Source of the DNA: Acholeplasmataceae bacterium
GTDB lineage: Bacteria; Bacillota_I; Bacilli_A; ML615J-28; CAG-698
DNA length: 64,000 nt
Direction: 5' to 3'
Assembly: GCA_012841865.1 (NCBI GenBank)
Contig: DUTX01000093.1
Coordinates: forward strand, 1-64,000
Shown here: positions 51,736 through 61,839 of the stretch, one piece after another
Layout of the letters: each line of letters begins with the position of its first letter
Position numbering within the stretch: position 1 is the stretch's first letter
Translations under genes and position numbers: made by a program
Notes under the pieces: generated by a model
The model's database searches: none
What the model saw: the letters and a program-made list of their open reading frames with translations, nothing else
What the model was told of the DNA's origin: nothing

Positions 51736-53343
51736 TTAATTGTTGGTTATTTTAATAAAATATCTGGCAAGCGGTTTGTAAGTAGTCAGACAATATTCAT
51801 CTTTAAATTTCTCAAGATGGGAATAACGGTAAAGAGACTCAATGTCTAGTTCCGGATATTTAACAATAAAGCTGTTATAAACTTTTTGTCTTTCCTCGCG
51901 GGTTATCTTTCTTTCCCACCAGATCATTGGTTTAATCGGTTTATATAAATAGTCCTGTTTTATAATGTATAAAAGCTCTTCTTTATCTAAATAAGCAAGG
52001 GCTTCATATAGATTTAATGCAACAGTATTAGGTTGCATATTTTTTATATTTTTTGATTCAATAAGTTTACCTATTTCTAGAAAAGTCTGATAAGGATTTA
52101 GCTTTTTTAGAATAAAAAGATATTCCATCGTCCTTGGAAAGGAATTTGTATTAAAATAGCGATTAATCATTCTTTCAACAATTCTTATTTCATCTAAATC
52201 AGCTTTGTTCAAATATTTATTTTTTTCGATTTCATAAGGAGGTTTTTCCGAAAATTGATATTTATGAAGTTCTTTGGTAAGGCTGATTTCCGTCCCTTGT
52301 AATTCTTTTAAGAACCCGAGTTGTAATTCATCCGGAAAAAGTAAAAAGGTTTCATTGAATGTTCGTATGAAACTTTGTTTATCCTCATAGGGAAGACCGG
52401 CAATTAAGTCAAGATGAACAATTATATTGTTTTTGATTTTTAAGATATTTTCTTTTAGTTTTTCAAAATCCTGTTTTCTGTTGACAGATTTTGTAACTGT
52501 CGGATTCGTAGATTGAATGCCGATTTCAAAACGGATTTGACCACGTCTTACGGTTTGGAGCAGTTTGATAGTTTCTTCATCCAAGAGATCGCCGACAATT
52601 TCAAATTGAAAAGTTGTAAGATTATTGTCGTTATCTCTGATTAATTCAACAATTTCCCGCATTTTTTCCTGTTTAAGATTAAAGGTTCGGTCAAGGAATT
52701 TTACTGCTTTGGCTTTGTTTTTAAGAGTAAATAATATTTCAGATTTCACCTTATCGAGAGCAAAAAATCGAACTTTGTTATCAAGCGATGAAAGGCAATA
52801 ACTGCAATGATAAGGACAACCCCGACTTGCTTCCAAATAAATATTCCGATTTTTATAATCTTTAATTAAAGTTATATCATGTTTAACATATTTAAGATTT
52901 AAAAGGCAATCATAAGTATATCGGATTTCTTCCTTCTCTTTATAGTAAAGATTAGAAACTTGATTAAGTTTTCTCTTATTATTTAGGTATTCAATTAATT
53001 CGTTAAAGGCTTCTTCGCCTTCATTTTTAATTATAAAAGCAACCCGGTCATCAAAATGGAGTATATCAGGACGGTAAGACGCTTCGGGACCGCCGAGAAG
53101 AATCATTGTATTTTTTGAATAAACTTTGATTATTTCTTTAATCTTTTCAATATTCCAAATGTAGACTGAGAAACCGATTAAATCATAATCTTCCTTTTCC
53201 ATTGCTTGAATTATCGTTTCATTTTTGTCTTTAATGGTAAACTCCAAAAAAGAAACAGGATATCTACTGTTAGCAATAAGCTGGTGAATTCCTATTGCCG
53301 GATGAATATATTTTAAGTTAATGCCGATTAAAAGAATTTTCAT
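51736..53343 (-). CDS. B12-binding-domain radical SAM protein (DUF4080)
   Basis: 535 residues, starting at ATG 53343 after AAAGGTG. An N-terminal cobalamin-binding-like Rossmann part (IGFSVYIWNIEKIKEII, LGGPEASYRPD) is followed by the radical SAM cluster motif in ASRGCPYHCSYC. A DUF4080-type C-terminus (YLNKADLDEIRIVERMINRYFN) is visible. Members of this group are common in anaerobes. The substrate is unknown. It lies 43 bp upstream of murE. Confidence 0.88.
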   Translation of the reverse strand: MKILLIGINLKYIHPAIGIHQLIANSRYPVSFLEFTIKDKNETIIQAMEKEDYDLIGFSVYIWNIEKIKEIIKVYSKNTMILLGGPEASYRPDILHFDDRVAFIIKNEGEEAFNELIEYLNNKRKLNQVSNLYYKEKEEIRYTYDCLLNLKYVKHDITLIKDYKNRNIYLEASRGCPYHCSYCLSSLDNKVRFFALDKVKSEILFTLKNKAKAVKFLDRTFNLKQEKMREIVELIRDNDNNLTTFQFEIVGDLLDEETIKLLQTVRRGQIRFEIGIQSTNPTVTKSVNRKQDFEKLKENILKIKNNIIVHLDLIAGLPYEDKQSFIRTFNETFLLFPDELQLGFLKELQGTEISLTKELHKYQFSEKPPYEIEKNKYLNKADLDEIRIVERMINRYFNTNSFPRTMEYLFILKKLNPYQTFLEIGKLIESKNIKNMQPNTVALNLYEALAYLDKEELLYIIKQDYLYKPIKPMIWWERKITREERQKVYNSFIVKYPELDIESLYRYSHLEKFKDEYCLTTYKPLARYFIKITNN

Positions 53344-53451
53344 AATAAACACCTTTTAAATATTATACCACTAAATCCTTATCTTTGCTTTTGTAATTTA
53401 ATTTATAAGAAAAAACTATCTTTATAAAATGGTTTCATCTTGAAAATTTCC

Positions 53452-53480
53452 TTGTGATTTATGGGAAATTGTTGTATAAT
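53452..53480 (+). promoter_or_regulatory. Promoter of nifJ
   Basis: TTGTGA (53452-53457), 17 bp, TATAAT (53475-53480). Confidence 0.65.
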
Positions 53481-53519
53481 AATAATGAATTGATGACAAA
53501 ACGGAGGTTTATAAATAAT

Positions 53520-56500
53520 ATGTCAAAAAAAGTATTTCAATCAATGGATGGTAATCAGGCAGCGGCATATGCTTCCTACGGGTTTACCGAAGTAGCAGGC
53601 ATTTATCCGATTACTCCGTCTTCACCGATGGCTGAATATGTTGACGACTGGGCAAGCAAAGGAAAAAAGAACTTTTTTGGTATGCCGGTTAAAGTTGTTG
53701 AAATGCAATCGGAAGCCGGAGCAGCTGGAACTGTTCACGGTTCACTTCAAGCCGGTGCTCTAACAACTACTTATACTGCGAGCCAAGGGTTGCTCTTAAA
53801 AGTACCCAATATGTATAAAATTGCCGGAGAGCTTTTGCCCGGAGTTATACATGTTTCCGCAAGATCGCTTGCCGTTCAGGCGCTTTCAATTTTTGGCGAT
53901 CATCAAGATGTTATGGCAGCAAGACAAACCGGATGGGCGTTTCTTGCGACTTCGTCTGTTCAAGAAGTAATGGATTTGGCAGGCATTGCTCATCTTGCAG
54001 CAATAAAAACAAGCCTTCCTTTTTTGCATTTCTTTGACGGTTTCAGAACTAGTCATGAAATTCAAAAGATTGAAGTTTTAGATGAAACTGTTTTAAAGAG
54101 CTTAATTGATTGGGAGGCAGTTGAGCGTTTCCGAAATCGAGCTTTAAGTCCGAACCGTCCTGTAACGAGAGGTTCTGCTCAAAACGATGACGTTTACTTC
54201 CAAGCTCGTGAAGCTCAAAATAAATTTTACACTGATGTTCCGAAAATTGTTCAGGAATATTTTGATGAAATTTCAAAAGCTACGGGCAGAGAATATAAAC
54301 TCTTTAATTACTATGGAGCACAGGATGCAACCGATATTATTATCGCTATGGGTTCTGTCTGTGAGACAATTAAAGAAGTTGTCGACTACCTGAACGATCA
54401 TGAGAACAAAAAAGTCGGTTTGGTTAATGTCCATTTATACCGTCCTTTCTCAGTCGAACATCTCTTAGAAGCAATTCCGGCAACTACAAAACGGATTGCA
54501 GTTCTGGATAGAACCAAAGAACAAGGCGCGCCTGGCGAACCTTTGTATTTGGATGTAAAAGCTGCGTATTACGGAAAGGAAAATGCCCCGTTCATTATCG
54601 GCGGTCGTTATGGACTTTCCAGCAAGGACACTGATCCTGCTCAAATTTTTGCAGTTTATGAAAACCTTGAAAAAGGAGAAAAAGCTGTAGATAGTTTTAC
54701 TATTGGTATTGTTGATGATGTCACTCACCTTTCTTTACCGATTACTAAAGATAACGATGTTTCCGGCGAAGGCGTCAGCCAACTGATTTTCTACGGAATC
54801 GGAAGTGACGGAACAGTCGGTGCTAATAAGAGTACGGTTAAGATCATTGGTGAAAACACTGATTATTATGCGCAAGCATACTTTGCATATGACTCCAAGA
54901 AATCAGGCGGAGTTACAAGAAGCCATTTGCGTTTCTCGAAGAAGCCGATTCGTTCAACCTATTTGGTTAAGAAAGCAGGCTTTATCTCCTGCTCGCTCGA
55001 TACATATGTAGAAAAGTATGATATGCTTGCTGATCTTAAGGAAAACGGAACCTTCTTATTAAATTCAACGAAATCCGATCAAGAATTAATTGATTTCATG
55101 CCGAATTCCTTTAAGAAGCAACTTGCGGAAAAGAAAGCTAAGTTCTATGTGATTGATGCTGTTAACCTTGCTCAAGAAATCGGACTCGGAAAGCGCACCA
55201 ATACGATTATGCAATCGGCATTCTTCAAATTAAATGAGCAAATTATGCCTTATGAAGAAGCCAAAGACTTAATGAAGAAATATGCTTATAAATCATATAT
55301 CAAAAAAGGTCAAGCTATTGTTGACATGAACTACAAAGCCATTGACCTTGGCGGAACGGGAATCAGAGAAGTTAAGGTTGATCCGACCTGGGCTAACCTC
55401 ACTCCTGAAAAACAAGAAGTTCCTGAGGGACTTCCGAAGTTCGTACAAGGTTTGGCAAATCCTGTCAATGCGATTAAAGGTTATGACCTTCCGGTTTCCG
55501 CATTTGATGGTTTTGAAGACGGAACAATGGATAATGGTTCAACTTCTTATGAGAAACGTTATATCGCTTCTTTTGTTCCGAAATGGATTAAGGAAAACTG
55601 TATCCAATGTAACCAGTGTAGCTTTGCTTGCCCGCATGCGGTAATCAGACCTTTCCTCTCTACTGAAGAAGAAGTCAGCAAGGCTCCTGAAGGTTCCGAA
55701 TACTTAGTACCGGTCGGAAAAGGATTTGAAGGCTTGAAATATTCAATCGTTGTTTCTATTCCTGACTGTACTGGATGTGAAGTTTGTGTAAACGTATGTC
55801 CGGGTAGAAAGGGCGAAAAAGCTTTAGAAATGGTTCCGATTGATCAAGCCATTCATGAACGTAAAGATGAAGTCGCTGAATACTTCTTTGATTATGTAAC
55901 ATATAAATCTGATTTGGTTGATGTTGCGGCTAATCCGAAGAATTCCCAGTTTGCACAACCGTTATTTGAATTCTCTGGCGCTTGCGCAGGTTGCGGCGAA
56001 ACACCTTATATTAAACTGGTGACTCAGCTCTTCGGCGAAGATATGATTATCGCAAACGCAACCGGTTGTACGTCTATTTACGGCGGAAGTTTCCCGGCGA
56101 CACCTTATACAACTAATGCTGAAGGCAAAGGCCCCGCTTGGGCAAACTCGCTCTTTGAAGACAATGCGGAATTTGGATTCGGTATCAGAATGGGAACAGA
56201 AACTATCAGAAGCAGAATCGGCGTTTTCATGGAAGAAGGTCTTAAAGATGCAACCATTTCCGAAGAAGTTAAAGAACTCTATCAGGCATGGTTAGAAAAT
56301 CGAGATAGTAGCCAAGAAACGAAGAAGATTGCGAAAACTTTGGTGCCGTTACTTGAAAAAGAAACCGCAACAAGCGCTAAAGAAGTCTTTAAGCTTAAGG
56401 ATTATCTGAATAAACGCTCACAATGGATTATTGGTGGCGACGGTTGGGCTTATGATATCGGCTTTGGCGGGCTTGACCATGTCATCGCCAACAATGAGGA

Positions 56501-57077
56501 TGTCAATATCCTTGTTCTTGATACTGAGGTTTATTCCAATACTGGTGGTCAAAGTTCGAAATCAAGTCAAACTGGTTCGATTGCTAAATTCACCGCTGCC
56601 GGAAAACAAGGTAAAAAGAAAGACCTTGCTGCGATTGCTATGAGTTACGGTCATGTTTATGTTGCTCAGATTTCCTCTGGTGCATCAATGGCACAAACAC
56701 TCAAAGCAATTAGAGAGGCAGAAAGCTATAACGGACCTTCGATTATCATTGCTTATTCTTCTTGTATCGCTCATGGCATCAAAGGTGGTATGGGGAACTC
56801 GCAAAGACAAGGTAAACTTGCTGTTGAATCCGGTTACTGGTCAATGTTCAGATTTGACCCAAGACTTGAAGAAGAAGGCAAGAATCCGTTTATGCTAGAT
56901 TCTAAAGAACCTGATTGGGATAAATATGAAGAATTCCTTTCTAGCGAAACCAGATATTCACAATTAAAACAAATCAATCCGACAGAAGCCGCAAGACTTT
57001 TGGAACTCAATAAAGCGGAAGCTCAAAGAAGATATCGGTCATATAAGCGCTTAGTTGCAATGGATTACTCGCTATAA
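53520..57077 (+). CDS. nifJ: Pyruvate:ferredoxin oxidoreductase
   Basis: 1185 residues from ATG 53520, after GGAGG. It is the single-chain homodimeric type: domain I with MDGNQAAAYASYGFTEVAGIYPITPSSPMAEYVDDW, the gamma and ferredoxin domains with CIQCNQCSFACPHA and CTGCEVCVNVCPG, a CAGCGETP Cys site and the TPP domain with GDGWAYDIGFGGLDHV and NTGGQSSKS. It makes acetyl-CoA, CO2 and reduced ferredoxin from pyruvate, an anaerobic trait. It is followed by a terminator. Confidence 0.97.
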   Translation: MSKKVFQSMDGNQAAAYASYGFTEVAGIYPITPSSPMAEYVDDWASKGKKNFFGMPVKVVEMQSEAGAAGTVHGSLQAGALTTTYTASQGLLLKVPNMYKIAGELLPGVIHVSARSLAVQALSIFGDHQDVMAARQTGWAFLATSSVQEVMDLAGIAHLAAIKTSLPFLHFFDGFRTSHEIQKIEVLDETVLKSLIDWEAVERFRNRALSPNRPVTRGSAQNDDVYFQAREAQNKFYTDVPKIVQEYFDEISKATGREYKLFNYYGAQDATDIIIAMGSVCETIKEVVDYLNDHENKKVGLVNVHLYRPFSVEHLLEAIPATTKRIAVLDRTKEQGAPGEPLYLDVKAAYYGKENAPFIIGGRYGLSSKDTDPAQIFAVYENLEKGEKAVDSFTIGIVDDVTHLSLPITKDNDVSGEGVSQLIFYGIGSDGTVGANKSTVKIIGENTDYYAQAYFAYDSKKSGGVTRSHLRFSKKPIRSTYLVKKAGFISCSLDTYVEKYDMLADLKENGTFLLNSTKSDQELIDFMPNSFKKQLAEKKAKFYVIDAVNLAQEIGLGKRTNTIMQSAFFKLNEQIMPYEEAKDLMKKYAYKSYIKKGQAIVDMNYKAIDLGGTGIREVKVDPTWANLTPEKQEVPEGLPKFVQGLANPVNAIKGYDLPVSAFDGFEDGTMDNGSTSYEKRYIASFVPKWIKENCIQCNQCSFACPHAVIRPFLSTEEEVSKAPEGSEYLVPVGKGFEGLKYSIVVSIPDCTGCEVCVNVCPGRKGEKALEMVPIDQAIHERKDEVAEYFFDYVTYKSDLVDVAANPKNSQFAQPLFEFSGACAGCGETPYIKLVTQLFGEDMIIANATGCTSIYGGSFPATPYTTNAEGKGPAWANSLFEDNAEFGFGIRMGTETIRSRIGVFMEEGLKDATISEEVKELYQAWLENRDSSQETKKIAKTLVPLLEKETATSAKEVFKLKDYLNKRSQWIIGGDGWAYDIGFGGLDHVIANNEDVNILVLDTEVYSNTGGQSSKSSQTGSIAKFTAAGKQGKKKDLAAIAMSYGHVYVAQISSGASMAQTLKAIREAESYNGPSIIIAYSSCIAHGIKGGMGNSQRQGKLAVESGYWSMFRFDPRLEEEGKNPFMLDSKEPDWDKYEEFLSSETRYSQLKQINPTEAARLLELNKAEAQRRYRSYKRLVAMDYSL

Positions 57078-57082
57078 GAAAT

Positions 57083-57106
57083 AAACCTCCCGCTCGGGGG
57101 GTTTTT
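57083..57106 (+). terminator. Terminator of nifJ
   Basis: AAACCTCCC (57083-57091) pairs with GGGGGGTTT (57096-57104) with one T-G wobble, followed by T. Confidence 0.85.
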
Positions 57107-57277
57107 CTTTATTTAGAAGCCAAAAACTTTTATTCAAAAACTTTTTTGAAAATTAGCATAAGTGATATCTGTTTATCTTAATCTAGTGTTATTATCTGGA
57201 AATCTTATTGTTTTTTCAGCAAATATTTTAATTTAGTAGTATAATAATATAGTTAGAATCTGTTGGAGGATTTATCT

Positions 57278-58489
57278 GTGAAGACCTATACCAAAAAATT
57301 CAGTTTTGTAATACTTGTTGCTTTTCTCTTTATCGTTCTCTCTGCCTGTCAGCGGGATTATTATAATAAATTTGTCCTGACAAGTGCTTTTCAAACTACT
57401 AATACCCTCGAAATCTTTACAAAAAATCCGATTTCGAAAGAGGAGCTTGAAATTATAAAAGAGGAAGTTAATAATATTTTAATCGGATTGGATAATATCT
57501 TTAATGTTCAGGAGCGTTATTCCGAAAAATTAGATTCCGTCCTTTCTAAGGTTTCCGAAAAGGCAGGAGTTGAACCCGTAGAAGTTAGCGAAGAAGTTAT
57601 CTTTGTTTTGAAAAAGGCGTTAGAAATGTCTGAACTCTCAAAAGTTCAGTTTCAAAATGAAGAAGTAGCTTTATTTGATCCAACTATTTCTCCCGTATGG
57701 AAAACTTGGGATTTTCCAACTAATCAATATGATCATTTTGATAATATTCTTGCGGTTAGTGAAATTGAAGAGATAAAAGAAGAGATTAAGGAAATTATAA
57801 ATGCAGGTTTAGTTGATTATAAAAAGATAAAAATAAATGAAGAAGATAAAACTGTATATTTAGAAAAAGAAGGTATGGAAATTGATCTCGGCGCGATTGC
57901 GAAGGGTTATGCGGCCGACAAAATTAAAGATTATCTCGTTAATCGCGGCTATAATTCTTGTATTATAAGTGTCGGCGGCAATATCTTGCTGGTTGGTGAT
58001 CTCTTCGGAAAACCTTTTAAAATCGGAATTAGAACACCTTATATCAACTGGACTAATTTAAGAAAAGATAAAAAAGGAAAATACATTAATGAAGCCTTTG
58101 GCTTAATTGAAGTTTCTGACTTGAGTGTTGTTACCTCAGGAACTTATGAAAGATACATTAGAGATCGAAGTGGAAACGAATATCATCATATTCTGCATCC
58201 GGCGACAGGTTTGCCGATAAACAACAATGTTGTTTCGATTACGGTTATAACCGAAGAATCAATTATGGCTGACGGATATAGCACGACACTTTTTGCTTTG
58301 GGTATGGAAAAAGGTCTGGAGATTGTAGAAAATACAGAAGGACTAGAAACTATTTGGGTCATTAGAAACGGTAAAACCTTTGAAATATATCTTTCATCGG
58401 GACTGGCGGATAGTTTTTCCTTTAATGAAAATGTGATAGAAGATGGATTTGTGTATAAAGGAGTTTATAATGAGAACGCTGAAAATTAA
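57278..58489 (+). CDS. apbE: FAD:protein FMN transferase, lipoprotein
   Basis: 403 residues from GTG 57278, after TTGGAGG. The signal peptide ends at LSAC with Cys24. The ApbE fold shows IDLGAIAKGYAADKIKDYL, IISVGGNILLVG, VVTSGTYERYI, HHILHPATGLPINN and ADGYSTTLFALG. It attaches FMN covalently to exported flavoproteins. It overlaps sufC by 20 bp, so it is co-transcribed with the suf operon. Confidence 0.94.
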   Translation: MKTYTKKFSFVILVAFLFIVLSACQRDYYNKFVLTSAFQTTNTLEIFTKNPISKEELEIIKEEVNNILIGLDNIFNVQERYSEKLDSVLSKVSEKAGVEPVEVSEEVIFVLKKALEMSELSKVQFQNEEVALFDPTISPVWKTWDFPTNQYDHFDNILAVSEIEEIKEEIKEIINAGLVDYKKIKINEEDKTVYLEKEGMEIDLGAIAKGYAADKIKDYLVNRGYNSCIISVGGNILLVGDLFGKPFKIGIRTPYINWTNLRKDKKGKYINEAFGLIEVSDLSVVTSGTYERYIRDRSGNEYHHILHPATGLPINNNVVSITVITEESIMADGYSTTLFALGMEKGLEIVENTEGLETIWVIRNGKTFEIYLSSGLADSFSFNENVIEDGFVYKGVYNENAEN

Positions 58490-59294
58490 AAATTTACATA
58501 CCTATGTTGAAACTGCTGAAATTTTAAAAGGTGTTAATTTAGAAATCAAGACTGGAGAAGTTCATGCCATTATGGGCCCGAATGGAACCGGGAAATCAAC
58601 TTTAGCAGCAACAATCATGGGTCATTATAAATATAATGTTACTGAGGGCGAAATCTGGCTTGATGATGAAAATGTACTAGAAATGGCCGTTGACGAAAGA
58701 AGCCGGAAAGGCATATTTCTTGCCATGCAATATCCTTATGAGATCTCAGGAATTACAAATTCCGACTTTATTAAAGCAGCAATGCAATCCAGGCTTGCTG
58801 AGGGTGAGCATATTTCATTGTTTAAATTTATCCGTAAATTTGAACAAGCCGTAAAAGACTTAAAGATGAACAATGATCTACCGCATCGTTATTTGAACGA
58901 AGGCTTTTCTGGTGGCGAAAAGAAACGGAATGAAATTTTACAAATGAAGATGTTAGAACCCGCTTTCGCAATCCTCGATGAGGTTGATTCCGGCCTGGAT
59001 ATTGATGCTTTAAAAATTGTCGGCGAAAACATAAATAAAATGCGAGGACCTAATTTTGGCGCCTTAGTAATCACACATTATCAGAGATTTTTAGATTATG
59101 TTGATGTTGATTATGTCCATATTATGATGGACGGAAGAATTGTTCGTTCGGGGGGACGGGAATTGATTGAGAAAATCGATTCGGAAGGATACGACTGGCT
59201 GAAGATTGAATTAGGATTGGAAGAACCGACTCTAGACCCGAAAGCCCGTGTGGTTTTAGGAGAATGTGCTTTTAAGAAAACTAAGGAGAATTGA
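58470..59294 (+). CDS. sufC: Fe-S cluster assembly ATPase SufC
   Basis: 274 residues from ATG 58470 after AAAGGAG. Walker A is GPNGTGKST, the signature FSGGEKKRNEI, Walker B AILDEVDSGLDIDAL and the H-loop VITHYQRF. It powers the SufBCD scaffold. First gene of sufCDSUB. Confidence 0.97.
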   Translation: MRTLKIKNLHTYVETAEILKGVNLEIKTGEVHAIMGPNGTGKSTLAATIMGHYKYNVTEGEIWLDDENVLEMAVDERSRKGIFLAMQYPYEISGITNSDFIKAAMQSRLAEGEHISLFKFIRKFEQAVKDLKMNNDLPHRYLNEGFSGGEKKRNEILQMKMLEPAFAILDEVDSGLDIDALKIVGENINKMRGPNFGALVITHYQRFLDYVDVDYVHIMMDGRIVRSGGRELIEKIDSEGYDWLKIELGLEEPTLDPKARVVLGECAFKKTKEN

Positions 59295-59296
59295 TG

Positions 59297-60184
59297 ATGA
59301 ATATTAATTTTAAAGACATCATCGGTCCTCAAGATGAGTATTTAATTATTGAAGATGGGGTCGTATCCGCTTACTCTTCCGGAATTTCTAATTTCTTAAT
59401 TGAGAAGGATCTTAATTTAAAAATAATATATTATTTTACTCGTGACACTGAAATCGAATTTCAAATATCAGAAGGCGTAAAAGTAAATATTACTGAGTTA
59501 ATATTTGATGTCGCCTCGGAAGCGGATATCAATCTAAAATATTCAGTAGAAGCCGGAGCGGAAGTAAATTTTTTGAGTGTAAAAAACAGCACTCAAAAAG
59601 GCAAAACCCGGATAAATACAAATATTAGTTTAGCGAAAGATGCATATATTAAACTGAATGAACTTGCAAGTTTCCCCGGTGTTAGTGTACTGAATAATCG
59701 AATCTCTTTGGATGAACCAGGTTCACAAGCAGTATTGAAGACAGTTGCTTTAAACACTTCGGGTGAAAAACAGATCCTTTCCGCAAATATCTTTCACAAT
59801 TCCGAAGCGACCACTTCCGAACTACAAAGTTATGGAATTGTTGCGAATTCATCAACTCTAATTATCAGCACCGACGGAATTATAAAAAAAGGTTCATCTA
59901 AGGTTGAATTAAGACAGAATACTAAAGGTTTGGTTTTGGATGAAAATTCACACATCAGCGCAAGTCCTATCCTAGAAATTGAAGACTTTGATGTCATTGC
60001 TTCCCATGGAGCCTCTATCGGTGCCATTGACGAAGAAATGTTGTATTATTTGATGAGCCGCGGAATTTCTAGAAGCGATGCGGAAAAGTTGGTTATTTCC
60101 GGCTTTATTAATCCGTTTTTTGCTTCGATTAGCGAAGAAAAGCTTCAGGATTGGATTAGGTCATTAATTAATATTAATTTATAA
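59297..60184 (+). CDS. sufD: Fe-S assembly scaffold protein SufD
   Basis: 295 residues; ATG 59297 is 8 nt after AAGGAG, and ATG 59294 is also possible. It has the beta-helix core and the C-terminal IEDFDVIASHGASIGAIDEEMLYYLMSRGISRSDAEKLVISGFINPF characteristic of SufB/SufD. It is shorter than the usual 420-440 residues because the N-terminal helical domain is reduced. Confidence 0.92.
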   Translation: MNINFKDIIGPQDEYLIIEDGVVSAYSSGISNFLIEKDLNLKIIYYFTRDTEIEFQISEGVKVNITELIFDVASEADINLKYSVEAGAEVNFLSVKNSTQKGKTRINTNISLAKDAYIKLNELASFPGVSVLNNRISLDEPGSQAVLKTVALNTSGEKQILSANIFHNSEATTSELQSYGIVANSSTLIISTDGIIKKGSSKVELRQNTKGLVLDENSHISASPILEIEDFDVIASHGASIGAIDEEMLYYLMSRGISRSDAEKLVISGFINPFFASISEEKLQDWIRSLININL

Positions 60185-60193
60185 GGAGAATTT

Positions 60194-61411
60194 ATGTTTG
60201 CTGTAAAGAAAATAAGAGAATATTTTCCGATTTATAAAAAATACCCCAATCTGGTATACTTGGACAGCGGGGCTACATCTTTAAAACCACAACCGGTTTT
60301 GGATAAGATGAATGAATATTATTCGGAGTACGGAGTCAATATTCATCGCGGTGTTTATGAATTAAGTTTTAAAGCTACCGATGAATATGATAAAGCACGC
60401 GAAAAAGTTGCTAAGTTCATCAATGCGAAACCGGATGAAATTATCTTTACCGCAAATGTTACTGATGCCTTAAACAAGCTTGCTTTGATGTATGCCAAGG
60501 ATAATATTAAAACAGGAGACGTTGTTTTGACTTCGGAACTAGAACACCATAGTTCACTACTTCCTTGGATGAAAATTTGCGAAGAAAAACAAGCTGAACT
60601 GCGTTATATTCCTTTAAATAGAGAAGGAAGAATTACAGTTGAAAATTTTAATAAGTCCTTGGATGAAAAGGTAAAAGTCGTTGCTTTAACCTATGTTTCC
60701 AATGTTATGGGGTACCGGACTCCGCTTGAAGAGATTATTCCTCTTGCTCATCAAAACAAGAGCGTCGTGATTGTTGATGCGGCGCAGGCGGTTCATCACT
60801 TTAAGGTGGATGTTAAAGCACTTGATTGCGATTTTCTTGCCTTTTCTGGTCATAAAATGTTAGGACCGACGGGAATTGGTGTCTTATATGGCAAGAAACG
60901 ACTATTAAAAACATTAGCCCCCGTTTTTTACGGCGGTGATATGAATCAGGATGTTTATGTTGATCATGTAGAGATAAAGGAAGTTCCTTATTGTTTTGAA
61001 GCGGGAACGCCACCAATTGCGGAAGCGCTCGGTCTTGGTCGTGCCATTGATTTTTTGGAAGAAATCGGACTTGAGAATATTGAAGCCCATTGCCAAGAAA
61101 TATATGAGTATACACTGGAAAAGCTTTCCAAAATTAAAGGAATTACTGTTTATAATAAAACTGCAGACATTCCGATTATTACTTTCAATGTAAACGGCGT
61201 TCATCCTCATGATGCTGCAACCTGTTTCGATCAGAACGAAATTTGCATTAGGGCAGGTCATCACTGTGCTCAGCTTGTGAGTAAATTCTTAAAATGCACC
61301 GGAACACTTAGAGCTTCAATTTATCTATATAATGATAAAAGCGATATTGATAGATTTGTTGATACACTTCAAAAAACGATTGAATTGTTTCGTAAATTGG
61401 ATGGTGAATAA
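60194..61411 (+). CDS. sufS: Cysteine desulfurase SufS
   Basis: 405 residues, a class V PLP enzyme. YLDSGATSLKP opens it, the PLP Lys is in FLAFSGHKMLGPTGIG, and the active Cys lies in KCTGTLRASIYLYND. It provides sulfur to SufU for cluster building. Starts after AAGGAG. Confidence 0.97.
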   Translation: MFAVKKIREYFPIYKKYPNLVYLDSGATSLKPQPVLDKMNEYYSEYGVNIHRGVYELSFKATDEYDKAREKVAKFINAKPDEIIFTANVTDALNKLALMYAKDNIKTGDVVLTSELEHHSSLLPWMKICEEKQAELRYIPLNREGRITVENFNKSLDEKVKVVALTYVSNVMGYRTPLEEIIPLAHQNKSVVIVDAAQAVHHFKVDVKALDCDFLAFSGHKMLGPTGIGVLYGKKRLLKTLAPVFYGGDMNQDVYVDHVEIKEVPYCFEAGTPPIAEALGLGRAIDFLEEIGLENIEAHCQEIYEYTLEKLSKIKGITVYNKTADIPIITFNVNGVHPHDAATCFDQNEICIRAGHHCAQLVSKFLKCTGTLRASIYLYNDKSDIDRFVDTLQKTIELFRKLDGE

Positions 61412-61839
61412 TGAATAACTTAGAAAATCTATACAGGCAGGTCATTATGGACCATTATAAAAATCCTCGCCGCAAAGGCCTGAAGGGTTATCCCCAGATT
61501 CAATTAAAAAATCCTTCCTGTGGGGATGATATTATAATTGAAGCAAAAATTGTTGCGGGAATGGTAGAAGAAATTAATCATGAAGGTTCCGGATGTTCAA
61601 TCTGTTGTTCTTCCGCAAGTGTGCTTTCGGAAACATTAAGCGGCAAAAGCGTTGAAAAAGATTTAGATTTAATCGATAAATTTTATAGAATGATCAAAGG
61701 TGAAGAGGTGGAAGATCTAGAAGACCTTGAAGAAGCATTGGTTTATCAAGGTGTGTCCCAGTTTCCCGCCCGCATTAAATGTGCTACCTTACCTTGGAAA
61801 GCCTTAGAAAGACTTCTTGAAGGAGAAAGCGATGAATGA
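61411..61839 (+). CDS. sufU: SufU sulfur-transfer protein
   Basis: 142 residues. [42 protein letters not shown] and [11 protein letters not shown] give the zinc and sulfur-accepting residues (three conserved Cys and an Asp). It takes persulfide from SufS, as in Gram-positive bacteria. Start overlaps the sufS stop by 1 base. Confidence 0.97.
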   Translation: MNNLENLYRQVIMDHYKNPRRKGLKGYPQIQLKNPSCGDDIIIEAKIVAGMVEEINHEGSGCSICCSSASVLSETLSGKSVEKDLDLIDKFYRMIKGEEVEDLEDLEEALVYQGVSQFPARIKCATLPWKALERLLEGESDE

